64,000 nt of DNA from Labrenzia sp. DG1229 (GCF_000521215.1 NZ_KI928950.1:21181-85180), one strand, 5' to 3'. Positions 24,120 through 33,308 are shown, numbered from the stretch's first letter. A program made the numbers and translations. The notes: generated by a model from the letters alone, not told the origin.

Positions 24120-25610
24120 TTATTCGTCTTCGATCCGCACGGGCACGAAACGCACGTCTCCGGTCGGGTTGGCGAGTAGCAGGAGCGCCGAGCGACGGCC
24201 GTCATCCTTGAGCTTGCCAATTTCCGTTTCCACATCGGTCGGGGTTTCAACCGGCTCCTGGGCGACCTCCTTGATGACGTCACCAGCGGTGATCCGCTTC
24301 TCAGCCGCAGAGGAGTCCGGTTTGACTTCAGTCACCACCACACCCGTAACATCCGCGTCGATGGAGAACTGCTCGCGCAATTGATCGTCCAGTTCCGCAA
24401 GCATCATCCCGAGCACTTCGCTCTTTGCAACCGGTTCTTCCACGGGTTCTTCATCTGTTTCGACGCTGGCCTCGGTCGGAGTGTTTTCCTCCAGACGCTC
24501 AAGGATCACATTGATCTTGACCTCGTCGCCCTTGCGCAGAACAACCACTTCGACTTCCTTGCCGATAGCAGTCTCGGCTACCATACGCGGCAATTCGCGC
24601 ATTTCCTCAACATCCCTGCCATCGAACCTGATGATGACGTCACCTGCCTCGATTTTGGCCTTCGCCGCCGGCCCGTCATCCGTGACGCCAGCCACCAACG
24701 CCCCCATCGCTTCACTCATGGCGAGGCTTTCGGCAATCTCGTCGGTAACTTCCTGAATGCGAACACCAAGCCAGCCGCGGCGGGTTTCACCGAATTCGCG
24801 CAACTGTCCGATGACGCGCATTGCGGTCTTGGCCGGAATGGCGAACCCGATACCGATTGACCCACCAGACGGTGAGATGATCGCTGTATTGATGCCGATC
24901 ACATTGCCCTGCATGTCAAACAGAGGGCCACCGGAATTCCCACGGTTGATGGACGCATCCGTCTGGATGAAGTTGTCATAAGGACCGGAATTGATATCGC
25001 GGTTACGCGCTGACACGATCCCCACGGTAACGGTTCCGCCAAGCCCGAACGGGTTGCCGATCGCCATGACCCAATCACCTACCCGGATGGAATCCGAATT
25101 GCCGAAATCAACGGCTTTCAACGGGGTTTCCGGCTCTACCTTGAGAACCGCGAGATCGGTTTTCTCGTCCGTGCCGATAATCTCGGCGCGCAGTTGCGTT
25201 CCGTCATTGAAGTTGGCGGTGATCTCATCCGCACCTTCAATCACATGATTGTTTGTGATGATGATGCCTTCCTTGCCGTCAATCACAAAACCGGAGCCGA
25301 GGGATTGAACACGGCGCGGTGCCTGATCATCGTCCTTGTTCTGCCGGTTGAAGAATTCCTCGAAAAATTCCTGGAAAGGAGATCCGTCGGGAACCTGCGG
25401 CATCGGGACGGACCTGCGTCCCTGAACGGTCTGTGCGGTTGAAATGTTAACAACAGCATCACCAAGATTTTCAGCCAGATCCGCAACCGAAACCGGTCCT
25501 TGGGCCTGTGCGGTCTGGACAGGCTGAAACGCAATCATTCCGCCCAGCATGAGACCCGCCGCGGCAAACGCGATCCGGGTCATGCGACGGCGAACAATAT
25601 TTGGAGCCAT
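24120..25610 (-). CDS. degP: Do-family periplasmic serine endoprotease (DegP/HtrA-like)
   Basis: Degrades misfolded envelope proteins. A signal peptide (TRIAFAAAGLMLGGMIAF, cleaved near AQA-QG) is followed by a trypsin-like domain with H122 (TNNHVI), D152 (TDLAVL) and S226 (RGNSGGP) as catalytic triad, then two PDZ domains (about 285-370 and 405-490). An acidic linker EETDEEPVEEP-like run separates the PDZ domains. It follows the hflKC-DUF2065 genes, which also concern membrane protein quality control. A strong terminator follows. Confidence 0.93.
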   Translation of the reverse strand: MAPNIVRRRMTRIAFAAAGLMLGGMIAFQPVQTAQAQGPVSVADLAENLGDAVVNISTAQTVQGRRSVPMPQVPDGSPFQEFFEEFFNRQNKDDDQAPRRVQSLGSGFVIDGKEGIIITNNHVIEGADEITANFNDGTQLRAEIIGTDEKTDLAVLKVEPETPLKAVDFGNSDSIRVGDWVMAIGNPFGLGGTVTVGIVSARNRDINSGPYDNFIQTDASINRGNSGGPLFDMQGNVIGINTAIISPSGGSIGIGFAIPAKTAMRVIGQLREFGETRRGWLGVRIQEVTDEIAESLAMSEAMGALVAGVTDDGPAAKAKIEAGDVIIRFDGRDVEEMRELPRMVAETAIGKEVEVVVLRKGDEVKINVILERLEENTPTEASVETDEEPVEEPVAKSEVLGMMLAELDDQLREQFSIDADVTGVVVTEVKPDSSAAEKRITAGDVIKEVAQEPVETPTDVETEIGKLKDDGRRSALLLLANPTGDVRFVPVRIEDE

Positions 25611-25698
25611 AGGGCTTTCTCCTCATCCCTGCCGGTTCGGCTGTCTGAAAGGCAGTATCAGCCGATAGTGTCTTAGGACATGTAGTCAAAATATAGAA

Positions 25699-25728
25699 CG
25701 GGCGGGAGATTTTTGCCTCTCCCGCCCT
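25699..25728 (-). terminator. Terminator between DUF2065 and degP
   Basis: GGGCGGGAG (25700-25708) pairs with CTCCCGCCC (25719-25727), loop of 10 bases. On the minus strand it is followed by GTTCTATATTTTG, a moderate T-rich tract, so transcription from hflK-hflC-DUF2065 is at least partly stopped before degP. Confidence 0.7.
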
Positions 25729-25739
25729 GAAACTTTTCG

Positions 25740-25925
25740 TTATCCGCGTATGATCCACACAATTATCAGGCCCATCGCAGCGATCGCCAGACCTGTCATG
25801 CGCAAAGTCTGGTCCGATGTTTCCAGCGCACCTCGCATGATGGTTTTCATACCACCCGGCAGAACTGCGTAAAGAATACCTTCAATCACCAGGACCAGCC
25901 CAAGCGCGGTCACAAAGTCGTTCAT
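25740..25925 (-). CDS. DUF2065 (YjeT-like) small membrane protein
   Basis: A 61-residue protein with two membrane segments (FVTALGLVLVIEGILYAVLPG and LAIAAMGLIIVWII) joined by a short basic/acidic loop. This DUF2065 type is commonly encoded next to hflC. Its ATG overlaps the hflC stop by 3 bases (ATGA), so translation is coupled. Role unknown; likely linked with the HflKC complex. Confidence 0.85.
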   Translation of the reverse strand: MNDFVTALGLVLVIEGILYAVLPGGMKTIMRGALETSDQTLRMTGLAIAAMGLIIVWIIRG

Positions 25926-26854
25926 TGCGCGGCAAGCGACGGCGAGCGTGTCGACACACCGGTGCCGTCATCATCGCCCGAACCTGAAACCGCAGCGCCG
26001 GCCGGATCCTTGAAGAACCGGAAGAAGCTGGAATCCGGCGACAGGACGAGGCTGGTATCGCCCGACTGCAAGCCGGCTTCATAGGCCTGCATGGAACGAT
26101 AGAACGCGAAGAAGTCCGGATCGGCACCAAAGGCCTCGGCGAAGATCTTGTTCCGCTCAGCGTCACCATCACCTCGGATGATTTCCGAATCCCGTTTTGC
26201 TTCGGCAACCAGAACAGTTGCATCACGATCGGCGCGGGACTTGATCCTGCGGGATTGTTCTTCACCCTGCGCCCGGATCTCTGTCGCCTCACGCTGACGT
26301 TCTGTCTGCATGCGTGCGTAAATGGCCTGGGAGTTGGCGTCAGGCAAATCAGCGCGGCGGATCTTCACATCGATCACCTCGATGCCAAGTTCCTCTGCAT
26401 TTGCACTGACGTCTCTGCGGATGTTTTCCATCACGCCCGACCGGTCGTCACGCACAAGCGCTACGAAGCTGGTCCGGCCGACTTCCGACCGCAGTGAGGA
26501 TTGCAACAGTGTCGACAGGCGCCGGTTGGCCGTCAGCACATTCTGGACGCGCTGGTAGAACAGAACCGGATCCGAGATCTTGTAACGCGCAAACGCATCC
26601 ACGATCAGTCGCTTCTTGTCCGAGGAAATCGGCTCAAGTGGCGGCATGTTCAGGTTCAGGATACGTTTGTCCAGGTAAACAACGTTCTGGACAAACGGGA
26701 TCTTGAAGTAGAGGCCGGATTCGGTTTTCGGTTGCTCGATGATCTTGCCGAACTGCAGGACAAGTGCCTGCTGCGTCGGATTGACAACATAAATGGACAG
26801 ATATCCGACGACAGCGACGACAACGAGTAGAATTGCTAGAATACCGCTACGCAT
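25922..26854 (-). CDS. hflC: HflC, modulator of FtsH protease
   Basis: A 310-residue SPFH/band-7 protein that with HflK forms a large cage around FtsH and controls degradation of membrane proteins. It has an N-terminal signal anchor (GILAILLVVVAVVGYLSIYVV) and the band-7 domain (residues about 22-200; VNPTQQALVLQFGKI, IPFVQNVVYLDKRI), then a helical stalk ending in FAFYRSMQAYEAGL. The C-terminal tail after residue 285 is short and variable. It is 2 bases after the hflK stop. Confidence 0.96.
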   Translation of the reverse strand: MRSGILAILLVVVAVVGYLSIYVVNPTQQALVLQFGKIIEQPKTESGLYFKIPFVQNVVYLDKRILNLNMPPLEPISSDKKRLIVDAFARYKISDPVLFYQRVQNVLTANRRLSTLLQSSLRSEVGRTSFVALVRDDRSGVMENIRRDVSANAEELGIEVIDVKIRRADLPDANSQAIYARMQTERQREATEIRAQGEEQSRRIKSRADRDATVLVAEAKRDSEIIRGDGDAERNKIFAEAFGADPDFFAFYRSMQAYEAGLQSGDTSLVLSPDSSFFRFFKDPAGAAVSGSGDDDGTGVSTRSPSLAAQ

Positions 26855-26856
26855 GA

Positions 26857-28050
26857 TCAGTTACCTCCCGTGCGTGCGGACGAAGTCGAACCGCGTCCGT
26901 TCAAATCGTTCAGCGGCAGGAACGGCAATACGCCGGAGCCCGAAGTTTCGCTGTCAATTATGATTTTGTTGTTGGCACCAAGAACTTTTTCGAGCGTCTC
27001 GAGATAAAGACGTTCCCGGGTCACGTCGGGTGCTTTCTCGTACTGCTCGTAAACCTTGGTGAAACGCTGTGACTGACCTGTCGCTTCCGCAATGGTCTGA
27101 TCCTTGTAAGCGTTTGCATCTTCCAGAACGCGTGCTGCTTCGCCGCGCGCTTCCGGAACGATCCGGTTGGCGTAGGCCTCAGCTTCGTTGCGGATACGCT
27201 CCTGGTCGGCACGGGCCGCCTGAACATCCCGGAAAGCCTCGATGACCTGAGCAGGCGGGTCAACGCGCTGCATCTGCACTTCTGATATCTCGACACCGGC
27301 ATTGTAGGAATCGAGCGTTGACTGCATCAGGGCCGCCACATCGTTCTGAATGGAAACACGGTTCTCAGTCAGAATCGAATCAATGTTGGATCCACCGACA
27401 ACCTCACGCATGGCGCTTTCCGCCACGGCTTTCACTGTTGATGAAGGCTCTTGAATGTTGAAGAGGTAGTCCGTGATGCCGGCGGTGGTGTTCTTGATCC
27501 GCCAAAGTACCTTGAATCCGACATCGACGATGTTTTCGTCACCGGTAAGCATCAGGCTTTCTTCGGGAATATCCCGTGCGCGGACCGCACCGGACGTGGA
27601 ATAGGTCTCGTCCACACCAACCGTCGTTTCACGCTGCAACTCGACGGCGGGCTTGTAGACCTCGCCAATCGGATAAGGCAGGTTGTAATTGAAACCCGGC
27701 GCTGTCAGTCCAACGACCTTACCGAGAACGAGTTCAACACCGCGTTCGCCGGAATCAACCGTATATATGCCTGTAAACAGCCAGCCGATGACGCCGATAC
27801 CAATAACGATCAGGATACCGGCAAAACCGAGACCGCCGCCGCCGCCGCCAGGTAAAACGGTTTTCATACGGTCCTGAGTTTTCTTCAGTAACTCTTCCAG
27901 GTCAGGCGGATTGCCACCGCCGCCGCCGCCCCGGTTCGGACCGCCGCCCCAAGGGCCGTTATTGTTTCCACCGCCGCCGCCCCATGGGCCGCCATTGTTT
28001 CCGCCACCCTTCCAGGGGCCACCGCCGCCTGACTGATTGCTCCAAGGCAT
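26857..28050 (-). CDS. hflK: HflK, modulator of FtsH protease
   Basis: A 397-residue partner of HflC. The first 50 residues are very glycine- and asparagine-rich (runs such as GGPWGGGGGNNN), typical of HflK N-termini in this class and encoded by repeated GGNNGG blocks. A membrane segment (LGFAGILIVIGIGVIGWLF, about residues 73-92) and a band-7 domain follow. ATG 28050 was chosen because AAGGAAG precedes it and MPWSNQSGGG fits the family; the longer frame from 28116 does not. Confidence 0.96.
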   Translation of the reverse strand: MPWSNQSGGGGPWKGGGNNGGPWGGGGGNNNGPWGGGPNRGGGGGGNPPDLEELLKKTQDRMKTVLPGGGGGGLGFAGILIVIGIGVIGWLFTGIYTVDSGERGVELVLGKVVGLTAPGFNYNLPYPIGEVYKPAVELQRETTVGVDETYSTSGAVRARDIPEESLMLTGDENIVDVGFKVLWRIKNTTAGITDYLFNIQEPSSTVKAVAESAMREVVGGSNIDSILTENRVSIQNDVAALMQSTLDSYNAGVEISEVQMQRVDPPAQVIEAFRDVQAARADQERIRNEAEAYANRIVPEARGEAARVLEDANAYKDQTIAEATGQSQRFTKVYEQYEKAPDVTRERLYLETLEKVLGANNKIIIDSETSGSGVLPFLPLNDLNGRGSTSSARTGGN

Positions 28051-28261
28051 CAAGACTTCCTTCTGTGAACTCCGGCAGCACCTGCCGGACATGGGCATCT
28101 GCCCGTTCTGACTCACCGTTGGTTATAGGGAGGTTACCGGACGCTTTCAATCAAAAGCCCGGCCGACACCCTACGCAAAACCCGTACGTTTTCCCGTGCC
28201 GCAGGTGGGTGTCGATTGTGGCGCTGTCAAGTCGACCGCACCGAAAGTTTCAGGCAAAAGG

Positions 28262-28738
28262 TTAACCGGGCCGTTTGCCGTGGCAGATCATGTCGATATG
28301 CAGTATGCCGTCCTTGATATATTTATCCGAAACCGTTTCAAATCCCAGAGTATTGTAAAACTCTTCCAGGTGAGCCTGTGCCGACAGGTCAATTGGACAA
28401 CCCGGTGCAATTTCCCCAGCCTTTTCAATCCCTGCCAGCATCAGTTTCCGGCCAAGCCCACTTCCCCGCTGCCCGGACGCAATCACGACACGGCCGATCC
28501 TGGCTGTTCCGACATCCGGTTCGACAAGCAGGCGAATGATTCCCACAAGATCGCCCGCCGGCCTGGTGCGTACAAGCAGATGCAACGCTTCCGGGTCCTT
28601 GCCGTCGATATCCTGGTAGAGCGACGTCTGTTCCAGCACAAAAACATCCTGACGCAGTTTCAGGACATCATGAACATCGATCGGACCCAGGTCTTGCAAC
28701 CTGGCCCATCGGGCGTCGAAATATTCGTCGAACTCCAT
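28262..28738 (-). CDS. ElaA-like GNAT acetyltransferase
   Basis: A 158-residue GNAT of the ElaA type: LKLRQDVFVLEQTSLYQDIDGKD near residue 27 is the ElaA hallmark, then IGRVVIASGQRGSGLGRKLM with the acetyl-CoA loop and AQAHLEEFYNTLGFE. Substrate unknown. It lies just 21 bases downstream of the dihydrofolate reductase stop and is probably co-transcribed with it. Confidence 0.9.
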   Translation of the reverse strand: MEFDEYFDARWARLQDLGPIDVHDVLKLRQDVFVLEQTSLYQDIDGKDPEALHLLVRTRPAGDLVGIIRLLVEPDVGTARIGRVVIASGQRGSGLGRKLMLAGIEKAGEIAPGCPIDLSAQAHLEEFYNTLGFETVSDKYIKDGILHIDMICHGKRPG

Positions 28739-28759
28739 GTCGGATTTACCCGGCTTTCG

Positions 28760-29272
28760 TCAGACATTGCGGCGATAGGTCACAAAGGCAAAATCTGCAC
28801 TGTCTTTTTCTGATCGCTCGCCATCAATCCTCCGGGTCTCGCGCCAGACTGCAGGATGTATGTCCGGAAATCGGGTATCGCCATCGGGACGCGCATCAAC
28901 CTCGGTGATTTCAAGACGGTCGGCCTGTTCGATCACCTGGGCATAAATCTGGCCACCACCGATGCAAAATATCTCGTCGACATCCATTTGTCCGGCGAGT
29001 TCACCTGCCCGTTTCAAAGCATCTTCCAATGACGTCGCCGTTTCAGCGCCTTCCGGTGCATAGTCCGGGTCACGGGTGATCACGATGTGCGGGCGTCCGG
29101 GCAATGGCCGTCCACCGAAGGACAGAAAGGTCTTACGGCCCATAATCATCGGCTTGCCGAGCGTCATTCGCTTGAAGTGCTTCAGGTCGGACGATAGCGT
29201 CCACGGCATGTCATTATCCGACCCGATAATTCCATTGCGGGCGACCGCAGCTATCAGAACAAGTTCCGGCAA
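28760..29272 (-). CDS. folA: Dihydrofolate reductase
   Basis: Reduces dihydrofolate to tetrahydrofolate. The 170-residue enzyme has the start ELVLIAAVARNGIIGSDNDMPW, acidic catalytic residue in the SSDLKHFKRMT helix (D near residue 29), PMIMGRKTF and FCIGGGQIYAQ. The only ATG in frame lies 46 codons upstream with a non-family leader, so I chose TTG 29272, preceded by GGAG at 7 bases. In many alphaproteobacteria folA is close to thyA and hflK; thyA is not in this window. Confidence 0.93.
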   Translation of the reverse strand: MPELVLIAAVARNGIIGSDNDMPWTLSSDLKHFKRMTLGKPMIMGRKTFLSFGGRPLPGRPHIVITRDPDYAPEGAETATSLEDALKRAGELAGQMDVDEIFCIGGGQIYAQVIEQADRLEITEVDARPDGDTRFPDIHPAVWRETRRIDGERSEKDSADFAFVTYRRNV

Positions 29273-29431
29273 GGGCTTCTCCGAATCCGGTTTGCATTTT
29301 CCGGCTCGCCTCCTAGCATGATTTTCTGCCGCCTGAGAACATTTCGACCAACTTCTCGATGCAGATTGTCGGATTCGACCGACACTCCGCGTCCTTGATG
29401 AGAATGCCAACAGGAAAAGGGAATACCGGAT

Positions 29432-29806
29432 ATGTCAGACCTGATGGAAACCGTGCTGATCGAACGCACCAGGGCACTGATCCCGGACAGCAATGTCGAG
29501 CAGAAGAAGATGTTCGGTTCGACCTGCTTCATGGTCAATGGCAACATGCTCATTTGCGCGTCGAAGCGCGGGTTGATGGCACGTGTCGGCAAGGAACAGG
29601 AAGCCGAAGCCCTTTCAAAGCCCCATGCTGCTCCCTGCCGGCCGGCGGGACGCCCGATGCCGGGCTTCATCCGCGTCGAGCCTGAAGGCATTGAAAGTGA
29701 CAAGGACCTGAAGAGCTGGGTCGATCTGGCACGAAACTATGTTTGTGCACTGCCACCCAAGCAAGCAAAGCCGAAAAAATCGAAATCCGGAAAGGCAAGA
29801 CCATGA
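29432..29806 (+). CDS. TfoX N-terminal domain protein
   Basis: A 124-residue protein with the TfoX/Sxy N-terminal fold (residues about 10-95): VEQKKMFGSTCFMVNGNMLICASK, and the GFIRVEPEGIESDKDLKSWVDLARNYV end. The C-terminus is lysine-rich (KPKKSKSGKARP). In other bacteria TfoX proteins affect competence genes; single-domain forms like this have no fixed role. Its stop overlaps the next start (ATGA), so it is coupled to the DUF2461 gene. Confidence 0.88.
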   Translation: MSDLMETVLIERTRALIPDSNVEQKKMFGSTCFMVNGNMLICASKRGLMARVGKEQEAEALSKPHAAPCRPAGRPMPGFIRVEPEGIESDKDLKSWVDLARNYVCALPPKQAKPKKSKSGKARP

Positions 29807-30483
29807 GTGCGGCAGGATTTGTGCCCGAAACCTTCGCGTTTCTCAAGTCGCTCAAGGAAAACAATACAAAAGACTGGTTCGACGCCCACAAGGCCGACTA
29901 CCAGCGCTTCGTCAAGAAACCCTCGGACTTTTTTCGTAGCGAAGTCGCCCGGAAACTCGCTGAACTCACAGGCCACGAGATTGTCTCGAAACAGTTCCGG
30001 ATCAATCGCGACCTCAGGTTTTCCAAAGACAAGACACCCTATAACACCCATATCCGTATGGCCTTCTGGCCGAATGGCGGAGCCTTCGAAGGCCGTGATG
30101 CCCAGCCGCCGAGCTTTTTTCTTTCCGTTGAACCCGACCACATACGGTTCGGAACTGGCTGCATGGCTTTTTCGAAACCGGTTCTCGGCTCATACCTTCA
30201 GGTGCTCGAAACCGGGAAAGGTGAAGAAATCGAGAGGCTGCTCGACCAATTGAACAGTGAGGGATTTGAGCGTTCAGAACCCGACCTGGCAAAAGTGCCG
30301 CGAGGGTTTCCGAAGGATAACCACTTTGCCAACCTTGCACGCCACAAGGGTCTCGCCGTCTGGAAATCGATTGAAGACACTGATCAGCTGACCGGCGATG
30401 CAGCCACGACATTCATGGTGAGTTCCTGGAGCCCCACATTGCCGTTCTGGCATTGGTTGGCGGATCTCTCCGGCAACATGTGA
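29803..30483 (+). CDS. DUF2461 (TIGR02453) family protein
   Basis: A 226-residue cytosolic protein of the DUF2461 family: FLKSLKENNTKDWFDAHKADY at the start, FRINRDLRFSKDKTPYNTHIRM near residue 66, and PSFFLSVEPDHIRFGTGCM. The function of this widespread family is not known. ATG 29803 overlaps the stop of the TfoX gene by four bases, so expression is coupled. Confidence 0.9.
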   Translation: MSAAGFVPETFAFLKSLKENNTKDWFDAHKADYQRFVKKPSDFFRSEVARKLAELTGHEIVSKQFRINRDLRFSKDKTPYNTHIRMAFWPNGGAFEGRDAQPPSFFLSVEPDHIRFGTGCMAFSKPVLGSYLQVLETGKGEEIERLLDQLNSEGFERSEPDLAKVPRGFPKDNHFANLARHKGLAVWKSIEDTDQLTGDAATTFMVSSWSPTLPFWHWLADLSGNM

Positions 30484-30634
30484 ACGAGAGAGCGGCAAGC
30501 GCCCTGGCACTCGCCTGGGATTCAACCAATAGATCGGGTTGTCGATGTCATGACGCTTCGTAGCGAGCCCCTGATGTCGAGTTCCATCGGTGCTTGCGAC
30601 GTCACCGCCCGGCGGCTTCATGACCGGACGGCAT

Positions 30635-30955
30635 TCAGTTGAAACTCTCCGCGACGTCATACATGACAGGCTCGAAACTCTTGCACAAAGCATGGATGCT
30701 GCGGTTGCGGTCGCGCATTTCCGGTGTCCGCAGCATGGCAAGAAAGTCTTCACGCCTGCGCCACTGGGAATAGTTGGCGATTCGGGTTTGGGCGTCGTTG
30801 ACATGGAGTCCTGCGCCTATGAACCCCGGCTGATGCCGGATGAAGTTGTCATATGCGTCTTTCAGTTCATCCAGGAGGTCGTAGCAGGTGCCCGGGGTCA
30901 TCTCGAAGGTCGTGATGACGGTCTGGCAATCGCTGTTGCTGGAAATCTCTGGCAT
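30635..30955 (-). CDS. Antibiotic biosynthesis monooxygenase (ABM)-fold protein
   Basis: A 106-residue dimeric-barrel protein of ABM type: CQTVITTFEMTPGTCYDLLDELKDAY, PGFIGAGLHVNDAQTRIANYSQWRRREDFLAML. Such proteins act as cofactor-free monooxygenases or heme-binding proteins; the substrate is unknown. It stands alone, about 90 bases from the downstream end of the PLP enzyme gene. Confidence 0.82.
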   Translation of the reverse strand: MPEISSNSDCQTVITTFEMTPGTCYDLLDELKDAYDNFIRHQPGFIGAGLHVNDAQTRIANYSQWRRREDFLAMLRTPEMRDRNRSIHALCKSFEPVMYDVAESFN

Positions 30956-31048
30956 AGCTCTCCTCCTCTGCCTTTGTATGAAATGCTGGCATGAAACTCG
31001 AGGAGCGGCAACAAAGAGTACACCATCCCCGGGTTTTTTGGTCTTGCT

Positions 31049-32260
31049 TCAACCCAGTGCCCCGTCAAGATCGGCAATCAGGTCTTCGGCATCCTCCAAT
31101 CCCACGGACAGACGGAAGATGCCGTCACCAGCAAATTCCCGGTATGAATTCAGCTGATCTCCCTGAAGCCGGAACGACGTCTCCATCAACGGATCGGTCT
31201 CCATCCAGAAAATGAGCGAACGATGGTGCCCCAGAGAAACCGCATAGTGGATCACTTCCAACCGGTCGATCATCTGCTGCGCGACGGTTCGCCCTGTTGG
31301 TGCGGTGCCAACCTGAAAGGAAATCATCCCGGAAAAATTCGTCATCTGGCGCTTGGCCAACTCGACCTGCGGATGCGACGGCAATCCCGGATACATGACC
31401 CGCGTCACCTTCGGATGGGTTTCCAGCCATTGGGCAACCGACAACGCGCCTGCCTGATGTGCCTTCATACGCAAGGGCAAGGTCGCCGCGCCGCGCGCAA
31501 TCAGCCAGGCGTTGAACGGCGACAGGACACCGCCGTGATGTATCGCGGATTCGTTTCGCATCCGCGCAATCAGGTCAGCCTTGCCGGCAACCGCGCCGCC
31601 AACCGCGTCGCCGTGACCGCCAATATACTTGGTGATCGAGTGCATGACGAGATCGACACCCAGCCCGATCGCATCCATCCCGAGAGGCGAGGCAAATGTG
31701 GCGTCGCAACTCAGCAGCGCTCCAGCCTGACGTGCAAGAGCAGAGACCGCTGAAAGATCCGTCAGTCGGGTGATCGGATTCACAGGTGTTTCGGTGTGAA
31801 CGAGTGCCGTATTGGGCCGCAGTGCCGCTGAAACAGCTTCCAGATCCGACATGTCGACGGTGGTGACTTCAATACCCATGCGCGGCAAGGTATCCCGCGC
31901 GAGTTCCGCTACACCGGCATAAGAGACGTCGGATATCACCACATGATCGCCTGAAGACAGAAAAGTCATGAAAATTGCGGTTGCCGCGGCCATTCCCGAT
32001 GCCAGGCAAAGACAGGCTTCTGCACCCTGCATTGCCGCGATCTTTTTCTCGAGCATCGCAACCGTCGGGTTGTTCCATCGGGAATAGATGAAACCGCCCT
32101 CCTCCTCCAGATCGTGCGCAGAAAATCCGGCCAACCGGTCACTGACAAATGTCGAACTCATGTGCAACGGGGGGGTTGAGGCACCTGTCGCAGGATCCGG
32201 CCCCTCACCAGCATGAATCGCTGTGGTCATCGGACCTCTGGTTCGATTGGTCTTCGACAT
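31049..32260 (-). CDS. Cys/Met metabolism PLP-dependent enzyme
   Basis: A 403-residue trans-sulfuration family enzyme. The PLP lysine is K211 (HSITKYIGGHGD), with SGMAAATAIFMTFLSSGDHVV and CDATFASP as family marks. Members include cystathionine gamma-synthase and gamma-lyase, methionine gamma-lyase and O-acylhomoserine sulfhydrylase; the sequence alone does not pick one. ATG 32260 was chosen because AGGGA lies 7 bases before it. A LysR regulator lies 30 bases upstream on the same strand, so the pair is likely one transcript. Confidence 0.9.
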   Translation of the reverse strand: MSKTNRTRGPMTTAIHAGEGPDPATGASTPPLHMSSTFVSDRLAGFSAHDLEEEGGFIYSRWNNPTVAMLEKKIAAMQGAEACLCLASGMAAATAIFMTFLSSGDHVVISDVSYAGVAELARDTLPRMGIEVTTVDMSDLEAVSAALRPNTALVHTETPVNPITRLTDLSAVSALARQAGALLSCDATFASPLGMDAIGLGVDLVMHSITKYIGGHGDAVGGAVAGKADLIARMRNESAIHHGGVLSPFNAWLIARGAATLPLRMKAHQAGALSVAQWLETHPKVTRVMYPGLPSHPQVELAKRQMTNFSGMISFQVGTAPTGRTVAQQMIDRLEVIHYAVSLGHHRSLIFWMETDPLMETSFRLQGDQLNSYREFAGDGIFRLSVGLEDAEDLIADLDGALG

Positions 32261-32290
32261 ACCGGTTCCCTTGCTCTTTGGGTACACCGA

Positions 32291-33226
32291 TCAGGTGTCC
32301 GCGGCCTCCACACCTTCTGCCCGCATACTCTTAACCGCCTCCAATGCAAGGGAAAGCAGTTTTTCATAATGTGCTGCGCGGGAACTGCCGTCGCGCCAGA
32401 CGAGATACATTACCCTGTGCATGGCGATCCCTTCGACCTTCTTCAACAGGAGGTTCGGCTCCTTGGGAAACTCGGAGGCAATATAGGCTGCCGGAAACAG
32501 TGCGAGCCCCATTCCGATCGATGCCATCTGGCGCAATGCATCGAGGCTCGTACCCTCGTAATCCTGCAGAAATTCCGCACCGGCTGCGCGGGCAAGTGCC
32601 TGCACGTCGTTGTGCAAACGAAACCCGTGCCCGAGCGAAAGGAGTTTCTCGCCCTTGAGAAGGGACACCGGCACGACTTCAAGACCTGAAAACGGATGGC
32701 CGCGCGGAACGGCGAGCGATACGCCTTCGTGACAGAGTTCCCGCTCAACCAGTTGTCCCGATGGCGCAATATCCGGTGTGATGATGCAATCCAGTGACCC
32801 GGCAGCCAATCCCTCTTCCAGCAGGTTGGGGCGGTCTTCGCGGATGTAAAGCTCCAGATCCGGAAAGTTCCGCTTCAAAATCGGCAGCAGGTAAGGCATG
32901 AAATATGGCCCAAATGTGGGAGAGACTCCGAGACGGATCAGCCCGCCGAGATTTTCACGGCCCGCATGGGCGACAACCACAATTTCGTCCAAACTTTCAA
33001 GAGCCTGCCGGGCGAGTGGCAACAGGCGTTCGCCAGCCGCCGTCAAGCTGATGTCGCCACTGCCGCGTTCCAGCAGGCCCGCGCCCAGGTTTTCTTCCAA
33101 GAGCCTGAATTGTGAGGACAAAGTGGGCTGAGAGACATTGCATTTTTCAGCGGCCTTGCCAAAATGCAGTGTCTCGGCAAGGGCTATAAAATAATCCAGC
33201 TGGCGCGGGGACGGTCTGAAGCGCAT
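32291..33226 (-). CDS. LysR family regulator, OxyR-like without redox cysteines
   Basis: A 311-residue LysR-type protein. The helix-turn-helix is FIALAETLHFGKAAEKCNVSQPTLSSQFRLLEENLG (in pieces, residues 13-48). The effector domain resembles OxyR (KGEKLLSLGHGFRLHND, then GTSLDALRQMASIGMGLALFPA), but the two peroxide-sensing cysteines are replaced: the GHC position is GHG and the second cysteine is absent. It therefore probably senses a small ligand. It precedes the PLP enzyme gene by 30 bases and likely activates that gene. Confidence 0.9.
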   Translation of the reverse strand: MRFRPSPRQLDYFIALAETLHFGKAAEKCNVSQPTLSSQFRLLEENLGAGLLERGSGDISLTAAGERLLPLARQALESLDEIVVVAHAGRENLGGLIRLGVSPTFGPYFMPYLLPILKRNFPDLELYIREDRPNLLEEGLAAGSLDCIITPDIAPSGQLVERELCHEGVSLAVPRGHPFSGLEVVPVSLLKGEKLLSLGHGFRLHNDVQALARAAGAEFLQDYEGTSLDALRQMASIGMGLALFPAAYIASEFPKEPNLLLKKVEGIAMHRVMYLVWRDGSSRAAHYEKLLSLALEAVKSMRAEGVEAADT

Positions 33227-33243
33227 TGTGACCCACCTTGCAA

Positions 33244-33260
33244 TTGATTTTTTCTATCAA
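33244..33260. promoter_or_regulatory. LysR-type T-N11-A box
   Basis: TTGAT-N7-ATCAA is a 17-base inverted repeat with T-N11-A form, 18 bases upstream of the LysR start, in an AT-rich promoter region shared with the DUF465 gene. It is a likely autoregulatory site. Confidence 0.5.
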
Positions 33261-33308
33261 CTCAATTCAAACAATGTATTTCTTCTATACATAAACAACC
33301 CCATATCC

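Noticed and set aside
30984..31048. CCCCGGGTTTTTT as terminator after the PLP enzyme gene
   Set aside because: The T run is on the plus strand, the wrong side for the minus-strand gene, and the stem is only the CCCGGG palindrome without a loop.
31049..33226. SAM-II or other riboswitch upstream of the PLP enzyme/LysR pair
   Set aside because: No long structured leader is present; only 30 bases lie between the two genes and a short AT-rich promoter lies before LysR.
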